From: an uncultured bacterium
GTDB lineage: Bacteria > Patescibacteriota > Minisyncoccia > Phycocordibacterales > UBA9973
NCBI GenBank assembly: GCA_903862375.1
Contig: CAIOXR010000050.1
Coordinates: 1-10,694 of the forward strand
Direction of reading: 5' to 3'
Length of the DNA stretch: 10,694 bases
The notes under the pieces are model-generated. The model was not told the DNA's origin and did not search any database. It saw nothing but the letters and a program-made list of their open reading frames with translations. The first letter of the stretch is position 1. Every line of letters begins with the position of its first letter. Made by a program: the position numbers and the translations under genes. Below, piece after piece: positions 5,370-10,694 of the stretch.

Positions 5370-6263
5370 TTATATTTTTTCTAATAATCTTAATTTAGAG
5401 CTTCTTGAACGTGGGTTACGCATCACTTCATCACCATCTGGAATTATTGGTTTTTTATTTAGAAGTTTTGCTAATCCTTCTTCTTTTAATTTCACAAATG
5501 CTTTCTTTACAATTCTATCTTCTAGACTATGGAAGCTTATGACCGACATATGTCCACCACTTTTTAAACAATTAATACCTTTCTCTATAACTTGCTCTAA
5601 ATTTGAAAGTTCACTATTCGTTGCAATCCTTAATGCCTGGAATGTTCTTGTAGCTGGATGTATCCTCATACCTTTATAATTCCTTCCTACTGCTTCATCT
5701 ATAATCTTTACTAAATCAAATGTTGTCTCTATCTCTTTTTCTTTTCGGCTTTCTACAATATGTTTGGCGATTTTCCTTGAATATCTTTCTTCTCCAAAAC
5801 CATAAATAATATCAGCGATATTTTCTTCTTCCCAAGTATTTACAATTTCTTTGGCAGTTAGATCATCTTCTGTTAATTCTTTCCTCATGGTCATAAGTAA
5901 TGGTTCATCTTTAAGAAAAGAGAAACCTCTACTCGCAACCTCAAGTTGAAATGAACTGATTCCAAGATCTAGCAAAATTCCATCTACTTTATAAATATTC
6001 AAATCTTTTAATACTTTATCTATATCTTGAAATCCTGAATTTACAAAAATGAAATCTGAATCAAGATTATTAATATTTTTTAAAGTACGTTCTTTTGCAT
6101 CTATATCGAGATCAAGACCAATAATTTTAATATCTTTTCCAAAACGCTTTATCATTTCTAGTGTATGACCACCTCCGCCTAATGTGCCATCTACGATAAT
6201 ATCACCCTTTTTTATAAAAAGGCCGTTTATTGATTCATCTCTTAATACAGGTATATGTGTCAT
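5370..6263 (-). CDS. rsmH: 16S rRNA (cytosine(1402)-N4)-methyltransferase
   Basis: RsmH (MraW) uses S-adenosylmethionine to methylate N4 of C1402 in the 16S rRNA decoding centre. From the ATG at 6263 it has 297 residues. Visible motifs are the SAM loop DGTLGGGGHT (25-34), GLDLDID (49-55), LLDLGISSFQ (97-106), RGFSF (112-116), MRIHPATRTFQALRI (199-213), VISFHSLEDRIVK (241-253) and a basic NPRSRSSKLR tail. The usual DMRMD stretch after RGFSF is replaced by LMTMR, probably a lineage trait. The ATG follows the mraZ TAA by one base, suggesting translational coupling. A GTG at 6275 would extend the protein by four residues (MFFN) with an 11-base overlap, but family members usually begin close to the HIPVL segment, so ATG is preferred. 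Confidence 0.95.
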   Translation of the reverse strand: MTHIPVLRDESINGLFIKKGDIIVDGTLGGGGHTLEMIKRFGKDIKIIGLDLDIDAKERTLKNINNLDSDFIFVNSGFQDIDKVLKDLNIYKVDGILLDLGISSFQLEVASRGFSFLKDEPLLMTMRKELTEDDLTAKEIVNTWEEENIADIIYGFGEERYSRKIAKHIVESRKEKEIETTFDLVKIIDEAVGRNYKGMRIHPATRTFQALRIATNSELSNLEQVIEKGINCLKSGGHMSVISFHSLEDRIVKKAFVKLKEEGLAKLLNKKPIIPDGDEVMRNPRSRSSKLRLLEKI

Positions 6264-6264
6264 A

Positions 6265-6699
6265 TTAAAGAACACCTATCTGACCCAACTTATCTGCAAG
6301 AATATCGGCCTGAGTCTCTACTAACTTCTTATAATCTCCCCAAGCTTTCTCATTCCAAATTTCAGCTCGGTTCTGTACTCCAATTACAACTACTTTAGTA
6401 GAAAGATTTGATCGAATTTTTAAATTTTCCGGAATTAATATTCGTCCGTTTGCATCTACGTCTGCAATAACAGCTTGGCCAAATATAAATCTCGAAAAAC
6501 TTCTATTATCACTTGCAAGCATTGATGAATCTGATAACTTCTCTGAAACTTTTTGCCATTCTTTTGTCGTAAAAATTGAAAGACAATTATCAAGACCAGG
6601 TGCAACTACAACACTCTTCCCCATCTCCTTTCGGAATTTAACAGGTAAAGACATTCTGTTTTTCTCATCAAGTGTATGTGTGTATTCGCCAATAAGCAT
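6265..6699 (-). CDS. mraZ: MraZ transcriptional regulator
   Basis: MraZ is a ring-forming DNA-binding protein of the AbrB-like fold that regulates the division and cell-wall cluster it usually heads. This 144-residue protein has the expected two tandem halves, each with a D-x-x-x-R signature: DEKNRMSLP (11-19) and DANGRILIP (82-90). Length and N-terminal sequence (MLIGEYTHTLD) are typical. It is first in the mraZ-rsmH-ftsL-ftsI-murF operon. Upstream lie four GTGGG-type boxes on a 10-base grid around the -10 element, so negative autoregulation is likely. The leader of about 100 bases can form several hairpins and shows no Shine-Dalgarno sequence. No residue anomalies are seen. Confidence 0.96.
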   Translation of the reverse strand: MLIGEYTHTLDEKNRMSLPVKFRKEMGKSVVVAPGLDNCLSIFTTKEWQKVSEKLSDSSMLASDNRSFSRFIFGQAVIADVDANGRILIPENLKIRSNLSTKVVVIGVQNRAEIWNEKAWGDYKKLVETQADILADKLGQIGVL

Positions 6700-6722
6700 A
6701 AAATTTTAAGTGAAATATCTTA

Positions 6723-6777
6723 GCCCTAAAACAAATTATTATAATTTGTTCGGGCGAACATTTTGTATAAAAATGTT
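6723..6777 (-). promoter_or_regulatory. Structured mraZ leader with competing hairpins
   Basis: The transcribed minus strand contains three adjacent inverted repeats. AACATTTT/AAAATGTT surrounds a 5-base loop (6777-6757). TGTTCG/CGAACA is separated by two bases (6761-6748). AACAAATTA/TAATTTGTT surrounds a TAA loop (6750-6730) and is extended by GCCC (6755-6752) pairing with GGGC (6726-6723). The second shares bases with both others, so the folds are mutually exclusive. No strong T run follows, so this is not a plain terminator. It may be a protein-binding palindrome set or an attenuating leader. Confidence 0.5.
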
Positions 6778-6781
6778 GTAG

Positions 6782-6826
6782 CCCACTTTATCCCACTTAA
6801 TTATATTATACACCACTTCATCCCAC
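6782..6826 (-). promoter_or_regulatory. MraZ operator: four boxes on a 10-base grid
   Basis: On the minus strand GTGGG (6826-6822), GTGGT (6816-6812), GTGGG (6796-6792) and GTGGG (6786-6782) lie at offsets 0, 10, 30 and 40. The empty 20-offset position is occupied by the TATAAT region. MraZ is known to bind short TGGG-containing direct repeats spaced by about one helical turn upstream of mraZ. This array fits, with boxes both in the promoter spacer and over the transcription start. Confidence 0.87.
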
Positions 6827-6833
6827 AAAACAA
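6805..6833 (-). promoter_or_regulatory. Promoter of the mraZ division operon
   Basis: On the minus strand TTGTTT (6833-6828) and a perfect TATAAT (6810-6805) are separated by exactly 17 bases. A second overlapping TATAAT follows at 6805-6800. Transcription would start near 6798, inside the MraZ box array, leaving a leader of roughly 100 bases before the mraZ ATG. Confidence 0.75.
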
Positions 6834-6854
6834 ATCTAATTCCCCACATAAAAC

Positions 6855-6863
6855 TGTGGATAA
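6855..6863 (-). promoter_or_regulatory. Perfect DnaA box in the mraZ-lepB control region
   Basis: The minus strand reads TTATCCACA, the strict DnaA-binding 9-mer, 21 bases upstream of the mraZ -35 element and about 100 bases before lepB. It is the only exact copy I noticed in the intergenic regions. A single box suggests regulation of the division operon by DnaA rather than an origin, but chance occurrence is possible. Confidence 0.55.
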
Positions 6864-6946
6864 CTAAACAATAAAACATAAAAAATTAATAAAAAATAAT
6901 TTTACAATACACCACACAAAATCATATTACGTCAATATAACTTATG

Positions 6947-6955
6947 TGATAAAAT
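6947..6955 (+). promoter_or_regulatory. Extended -10 promoter of the lepB operon
   Basis: TGATAAAAT (TG-n-TAAAAT) ends 7 bases before the lepB ATG. The expected start of transcription is at 6961-6963, so the mRNA is probably leaderless. The -35 is weak (TTACGT at 6927-6932, 17-base spacer), as is common for extended -10 promoters. The neighbouring genes mraZ and lepB diverge here, so a promoter is required. Confidence 0.6.
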
Positions 6956-6962
6956 AATAGAT

Positions 6963-7553
6963 ATGGAAAATAAAAAAAATGAAATAAATGTACCAGTTAA
7001 ATCAAAGATGCAAGAGTTTTTAGATAATGGTTGGGATTTATTAAAATTTGCAATTATCGCTCTTGTAATAGTAATACCTATCAGAATGTGGATAGCACAG
7101 CCATTTGTTGTTTCTGGTGAATCAATGTACCCTACTTTTGATAATGGACAATATCTAATTGTAGATGAAATATCATATCTTTTTGGTAATATACATAGAG
7201 GCGATGTAGTTGTCTTCCGTTATCCAAAAGATACAAAAAGATTTTTTATAAAAAGAATAATTGGTTTACCAAATGAAAAAATAACTATCAATAATAGTGA
7301 AGTTACAATTACAAACAAAGAACACCCAGAAGGTATTAAAATGATAGAACCTTATATAAATGAAAAAGTATTTACAGGAAGTGAATATGAAACTAAAGAT
7401 GGTGAATATTTTGCTATGGGAGATAATAGAAACAGAAGTTTAGATTCAAGGGAATGGGGCATAGTACCTAAAAAAGATTTAGTAGGTAGAGCATTTTTAA
7501 GACTTATCCCTATTAAAGAAATATCATATTTACCAGGTGTATATAATCAATAA
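6963..7553 (+). CDS. lepB: Signal peptidase I
   Basis: LepB is a membrane-bound Ser/Lys protease that removes signal peptides from exported proteins outside the membrane. The protein has 196 residues, a charged N-terminus, and one membrane helix (about 26-45). The catalytic serine motif SGESMYPT (51-58, Ser54) follows, then the lysine region RFFIKRIIGLP with Lys97, and the structural box MGDNRNRSLDSRE (152-164) close to the end. All essential residues are present. The length matches single-anchor enzymes of Gram-positive type rather than the larger two-helix E. coli enzyme. It is the first gene of lepB-hisS-def-fmt and starts almost at the predicted transcription start, without a Shine-Dalgarno sequence. 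Confidence 0.96.
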   Translation: MENKKNEINVPVKSKMQEFLDNGWDLLKFAIIALVIVIPIRMWIAQPFVVSGESMYPTFDNGQYLIVDEISYLFGNIHRGDVVVFRYPKDTKRFFIKRIIGLPNEKITINNSEVTITNKEHPEGIKMIEPYINEKVFTGSEYETKDGEYFAMGDNRNRSLDSREWGIVPKKDLVGRAFLRLIPIKEISYLPGVYNQ

Positions 7554-7564
7554 TTTATAATAAT

Positions 7565-8863
7565 ATGAATCCTCAAAATAAAAAAAATAATAAAGATCCA
7601 TACCAGTCAATAAAAGGAATGAGAGATATCTTTGATGAACAGTATTATTATTTCCAGGGATTTTTTGAAAAAGCACAAGAGATTGCTGTATATTATGGTT
7701 TCAAACCTATTGAAACTCCAATAGTAGAACAGGAAGGAGTTTTTACTTCTTCTATTGGTGAAGGTACAGATATTATCGACAAAGAAATGTATACCCTTAA
7801 AACAAAAGGTGGTGACCATCTAGCTCTTCGCCCTGAGCACACTGCTGGACTTATGCGTAGTTATATTGAGCATGGAATGCAATCACTTCCACAACCACTT
7901 CTATTCTATAGTTATGGACCAACATTCAGACATGATAATCCTCAAAAAGGACGCTATCGCCAATTTTATCAATTTGATATGGATGTTTTAGGTAGTGAAA
8001 AAAGCATACTAGATGCACTAGTTATAAAAACTACTTGGACTATCTTAGAAGAAGCTGGGGCTAAGAATTTATCTGTAGATATCAATTCTATCGGTGATAA
8101 AGAATGCCGTACAGGATACATACGTGAGCTTATCTCATATTATAAAAAGAACATTAGTTCCCTTCCAGCTATAGACCGAGAAAGATTAAAGATAAATCCA
8201 CTTCGAATTCTTGATTCAAAAGAAGAGAAAACTATTGAGCTTAATCAAAATGCTCCAGATACACTTTCCAGTCTTTGTCCAGAATGTAAAAAACATTTCA
8301 AGGAAGTTCTAGAATATCTTGAAAAAATGGAAATACCATACAATATAAATAAATGCTTAGTACGTGGACTCTCTTACTACACACGAACAGTTGTAGAAAT
8401 AATGATAGATGATGAAGAAACAGGTAAAAGAGTTACTATCGCAGGAGGAGGACGTTATGATTACTTAGGAAAGCAAATCGGTTCAAAGAAAGATATACCA
8501 GCTGTAGGTATAGCTATAGGAGTAGATCGAGTAGTAGAAGCTCCCTGGTTTAACAAACTTACCCCTCGTATAATTAAAAAGCCTAAAATATACTTTATAC
8601 AACTTGGTTTTGACGCTAAACTTAAATCACTGAATGTAATTGAGATATTAAGAAAAGGTAAAGTTCCCATTGCTCAATCAATCTCAAAAGATAATTTAGG
8701 AGCTCAGCTTGCAGTAGCCGAAAAACTTGGTATGCATTATGCAATTATATTTGGCCAAAAAGAAGCAATAGAAAATTCTGTGATCTTTAGAGATATGAGT
8801 AACAGAAGTCAAGATACAGTCAAGTTACCTAACCTTCTTGAATATATAAAAAATCTTAAATAA
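7565..8863 (+). CDS. hisS: Histidyl-tRNA synthetase
   Basis: This class II enzyme charges tRNA-His with histidine using ATP. Its 432 residues are near the family norm. The N-terminal catalytic core shows motif 1 around YGFKPIETP (44-52), then ALRPEHTAG (87-95) and motif 2 GPTFRHDNPQKGRYRQF (118-134). The histidine-specific loop is LVRGLSYYTRT (265-275) with catalytic Arg267, motif 3 is around AGGGRYDYLG (293-302) and GIAIGVDR (315-322), and the C-terminal anticodon domain covers about 338-432. The histidine loop has Ser270 where most members, including the E. coli enzyme, have Asp (RGLDYY). The gene starts 11 bases after lepB. TATAAT lies exactly three bases before the ATG instead of a Shine-Dalgarno sequence. 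Confidence 0.96.
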   Translation: MNPQNKKNNKDPYQSIKGMRDIFDEQYYYFQGFFEKAQEIAVYYGFKPIETPIVEQEGVFTSSIGEGTDIIDKEMYTLKTKGGDHLALRPEHTAGLMRSYIEHGMQSLPQPLLFYSYGPTFRHDNPQKGRYRQFYQFDMDVLGSEKSILDALVIKTTWTILEEAGAKNLSVDINSIGDKECRTGYIRELISYYKKNISSLPAIDRERLKINPLRILDSKEEKTIELNQNAPDTLSSLCPECKKHFKEVLEYLEKMEIPYNINKCLVRGLSYYTRTVVEIMIDDEETGKRVTIAGGGRYDYLGKQIGSKKDIPAVGIAIGVDRVVEAPWFNKLTPRIIKKPKIYFIQLGFDAKLKSLNVIEILRKGKVPIAQSISKDNLGAQLAVAEKLGMHYAIIFGQKEAIENSVIFRDMSNRSQDTVKLPNLLEYIKNLK

Positions 8864-8878
8864 AAAAAATATAAATTT

Positions 8879-9445
8879 ATGATTACAATCGTTCAAAGTG
8901 AAAATCCGGTTTTACGGAAAATTGCAAAAGAGGTTACTATTTCTGATATTACAAAACCGAAAATGAAAGAAATCATAAAAGATATGATTATTGGTTTGAA
9001 TTCTCAGAGTGACGGTGTTGCTATCGCTGCTCCACAGATCGGAGTATCCCTTCGTATATTCATTGTTTCAGGAAGAATATTTGATGAAGATTTTATAAGA
9101 GGCAAAGGATCTACATCTGGTGATTTGTATATTAAAGCTCGACAAAAAGATTTAATTTTTATTAATCCTATTTTAAAAAAAACTTCTAAAGATAGAAAAC
9201 TCATGTCTGAAGGATGTCTTTCTGTGAGACCAGTATACGGGAAGGTTCGTAGAGCAACTCGTGCTACCGTAGAAGCATATGACGAAAATGGAATTAAATT
9301 CACTAAAGATGCGAGTGGTTTACTTGCTCATATATTCCAACATGAGATAGACCATCTTGAAGGGATACTTTTTACTGACAAGGCAAAAGATTTATATGAA
9401 GCACTTACAGAAGGAGAAGATATTAATACACAAAATGGTAAATAA
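8879..9445 (+). CDS. def: Peptide deformylase
   Basis: Def is a metalloenzyme that removes the formyl group from the N-terminal methionine of new proteins at the ribosome. In 188 residues it shows the three hallmarks: DGVAIAAPQIG (45-55, with Gln53), EGCLSVRP (111-118, metal ligand Cys113) and HIFQHEIDHLEG (151-162, ligands His155 and His159, catalytic Glu156). The first motif has Val-Ala-Ile where GVGLAAPQIG is most common, and Arg117 replaces the usual Pro of EGCLSVP; neither removes an essential residue. The gene starts 15 bases after hisS with TATAAA three bases before the ATG. Its end overlaps fmt by 11 bases, coupling the enzymes that add and remove the formyl group. Confidence 0.96.
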   Translation: MITIVQSENPVLRKIAKEVTISDITKPKMKEIIKDMIIGLNSQSDGVAIAAPQIGVSLRIFIVSGRIFDEDFIRGKGSTSGDLYIKARQKDLIFINPILKKTSKDRKLMSEGCLSVRPVYGKVRRATRATVEAYDENGIKFTKDASGLLAHIFQHEIDHLEGILFTDKAKDLYEALTEGEDINTQNGK

Positions 9446-10307
9446 TAATTTAAGTTTCATATTCTTTGGTACACCAACTGTTGCAAGTAAAACACTTGCT
9501 ATTCTTAAAGATAATGGTTATATTCCATCTATCATAATCACATCCCCAGATACAAAATCGGGACGTGGTTTAATGATACAAGAAACTCCTGTAAGTTTAT
9601 GGGCAAAAGAAAATAATATTAAATGCTTTAAACCAATAAAAATCGATAATGATTTCATTAAATACTTAAATGATTATTTAATATCAGAAAAGATAAATAT
9701 TGATTTACAAATAGTTGTAGCATATGGGAAAATATTACCTGAAATACTTATTAATAATCATAAATTTGGTACTTTAAATATTCATTATTCTTTACTACCG
9801 TTATATAGAGGTGCTTCTCCTCTTGAGTCAGCGCTACTAAATGGAGACGAGAAGACAGGAGTATGTATACAACAAATGGCATATAAATTAGATAGTGGTA
9901 ATATACTTTTTGAAGAAAAAATAAGTATAGATACACAAGATACTAAAGAAGAAATACGAGAAAAATTAATCAGTATAGGTGCAAATAATTTAGTAAAACT
10001 TATTCCTAATATAATAAATAATAATTTAAAACCTAAAATACAAGCTGAGGGTTTAGCAACTTATTGTAAAAAAATTAAAAAAGAAGATGGTGAAATAAGT
10101 ATAAATGATAATCAAAAAGATAATTGGAATAAATACAGGGCATTCGAAGGATGGCCAGGAGTATTCTTCTTTATAAATAAAGGAAATCGAATTTTAAGAA
10201 TTAAAATAGTAGAAGCTAAATATGAGAATAACTCGTTTGTAATCAAACGAGTTATTCCTGAGGGTAAAAAAGATATGAGTTATGAAGAATTCCTAAAATG
10301 GAATTGA
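9435..10307 (+). CDS. fmt: Methionyl-tRNA formyltransferase
   Basis: Fmt transfers a formyl group from 10-formyl-tetrahydrofolate to initiator Met-tRNA. From the ATG at 9435 the protein has 290 residues, slightly short of the usual 310-315. It begins with the typical FIFFGTPTVASKTL. Then come TSPDTKSGRG (36-45), VVAYGKILP (94-102) and the catalytic stretch NIHYSLLPLYRGASP (115-129, Asn115 and His117), followed by KLDSGNIL with Asp153. The C-terminal tRNA-binding domain has KIKKEDGEI and RAFEGWPG (235-242). An in-frame ATG at 9357 would add 26 residues overlapping def by 89 bases and does not resemble the family, so it is rejected. The overlap with def is 11 bases. A perfect 14-bp inverted repeat lies within the last 30 codons, and the TGA stop abuts the convergent hpf stop. 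Confidence 0.95.
   Translation: MVNNNLSFIFFGTPTVASKTLAILKDNGYIPSIIITSPDTKSGRGLMIQETPVSLWAKENNIKCFKPIKIDNDFIKYLNDYLISEKINIDLQIVVAYGKILPEILINNHKFGTLNIHYSLLPLYRGASPLESALLNGDEKTGVCIQQMAYKLDSGNILFEEKISIDTQDTKEEIREKLISIGANNLVKLIPNIINNNLKPKIQAEGLATYCKKIKKEDGEISINDNQKDNWNKYRAFEGWPGVFFFINKGNRILRIKIVEAKYENNSFVIKRVIPEGKKDMSYEEFLKWN
10226..10257. repeat. Perfect 14-bp inverted repeat inside the fmt 3' end
   Basis: GAATAACTCGTTTG (10226-10239) and its exact complement (10244-10257) flank a 4-base loop TAAT. It lies in the fmt coding region, about 50 bases before the abutting stops of fmt and hpf. On the minus strand it is followed by TCATATTT, a weak T-rich tail, so it may end hpf transcripts. On the plus strand no T run follows. 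It may act as a shared transcript barrier because there is no intergenic space for a normal terminator. Confidence 0.8.
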
Positions 10308-10691
10308 CTACTTGGAAGTAACTGGATCTCTTTTTGATAAACCTTTTATCATTTTCTTCACACTTGTAGCTCCTCTTTTAAAGAGTGTATTCTTTCTTTT
10401 TTTATTGCTTTTAATTTGTTTTACTATTTCATCTTTTGCATCATCAATTGCTTTATATAAATCACTTTTTTTTGAATCAGTAAAGAATTTCATTCCACCT
10501 ATCGTTACTTCAAATTCTGCTTTAAAGTAATCACCTTGTTTATGGTGGTTTGTAGTCTTACCTACTTCAACATAAATAACTACTTTTTCTCCTTGAGGTA
10601 TAAATTTACTTATAGACTCAATCTTCTTATTAACATAATCACTAATAGCAAGAGTTAACTCCATATTTGTTGCTTTTATATTTGTAGTCAT
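10308..10691 (-). CDS. hpf: Ribosome hibernation promoting factor, short form
   Basis: This 127-residue protein has the RaiA/HPF fold that binds the 30S decoding region and silences idle ribosomes. Supporting features are the start NIKATNMELTLAISDYVNKK (the beta strand and helix 1), the stretch VVIYVEVGKTTNHHKQGDYFKAE, and the second helix SDLYKAIDDAKDEIVKQIK (77-95). A basic tail (96-127) follows. It lacks the C-terminal dimerisation domain of long HPF, so it belongs to the short class, and 100S dimer formation cannot be inferred from it alone. It ends against the fmt stop with no gap. Only three bases of upstream sequence are in the window, so its promoter is not visible. The name raiA or yfiA could equally apply. 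Confidence 0.9.
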   Translation of the reverse strand: MTTNIKATNMELTLAISDYVNKKIESISKFIPQGEKVVIYVEVGKTTNHHKQGDYFKAEFEVTIGGMKFFTDSKKSDLYKAIDDAKDEIVKQIKSNKKRKNTLFKRGATSVKKMIKGLSKRDPVTSK

Positions 10692-10694
10692 ATA

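Noticed and set aside
6264..6275. GTG start for rsmH four codons upstream
   Set aside because: It overlaps the end of mraZ, while ATG 6263 follows the mraZ stop by one base and fits the family N-terminus.
6843..6847. Fifth MraZ box
   Set aside because: GTGGG on the minus strand is one base off the 10-base grid of the other four boxes, so I did not include it in the operator.
6840..6910. Replication origin, suggested by a DnaA box beside an AT-rich stretch
   Set aside because: Only one exact DnaA box is present and no dnaA, dnaN or rpmH lies nearby. Regulation of the divergent genes is a simpler reading.
9357..9434. Upstream start for fmt adding 26 residues
   Set aside because: The extension lies wholly within def, is not family-like, and the ATG at 9435 gives the typical Fmt N-terminus.
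10305..10307. TGA as a sense codon (alternative code found in some related phyla)
   Set aside because: The fmt protein ends at a normal place at this TGA, and reading through would run antisense over hpf. The standard code explains every gene here.
1..10694. CRISPR array, tRNA or rRNA gene, insertion sequence, toxin-antitoxin or defence operon
   Set aside because: I looked on both strands and found no regularly spaced repeats, tRNA-like cloverleaf, transposase or recognisable defence gene.

Overview
This window is AT-rich (roughly 30% GC by eye) and densely packed. Its features fit a reduced genome of the Candidate Phyla Radiation (Patescibacteria, Parcubacteria-like). The reasons are a MurF without the usual N-terminal domain, single-copy core genes with little spacing, almost no Shine-Dalgarno sequences, and a membrane protein whose N-terminal helical module resembles one I associate with this group. 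The phylum is an inference from recalled family traits, not from a search. The standard genetic code fits: fmt ends on TGA directly against the next gene.

Layout, left to right. (1) 1-1053, minus strand: a partial two-helix membrane protein runs off the left edge, preceded by peptidyl-tRNA hydrolase (pth). The last 37 expected residues of pth lie in the -1 frame after a run of four G. (2) 1104-1666, minus strand: two small unrecognised proteins share the pattern C-x-C-G-x-x-H-x-I. They form a self-contained unit with the only strong Shine-Dalgarno sequence seen here and a terminator over the last stop codon. (3) 1667-2006: a 340-base gap holding a long imperfect inverted repeat and a terminator-like hairpin. 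(4) 2007-6699, minus strand: a compact division and cell-wall (dcw) operon, mraZ-rsmH-ftsL-like-ftsI-murF. (5) 6700-6962: a divergent control region with a four-box MraZ operator, a sigma70-like promoter, a perfect DnaA box and a structured leader on the mraZ side, and an extended -10 promoter almost touching the lepB start codon. (6) 6963-10307, plus strand: lepB-hisS-def-fmt, for protein export, tRNA charging and formyl-methionine metabolism. (7) 10308-10691, minus strand: a short ribosome hibernation factor, convergent with fmt and with no gap.

The genes work in two groups. MraZ probably represses its own operon, which methylates 16S rRNA (RsmH), builds septal peptidoglycan (FtsL-like, FtsI) and completes the wall precursor (MurF). 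The plus-strand operon, with pth and hpf, supports translation: Fmt formylates the initiator tRNA, Def removes the formyl group, HisRS charges tRNA-His, LepB cleaves signal peptides, Pth recycles peptidyl-tRNA and HPF parks idle ribosomes.

I see no convincing new defence or mobile system. The least explained items are the paired Cys/His mini-proteins, the pth frameshift, the MraZ/DnaA control region and the hairpins at 1821-1909 and in the fmt 3' end.
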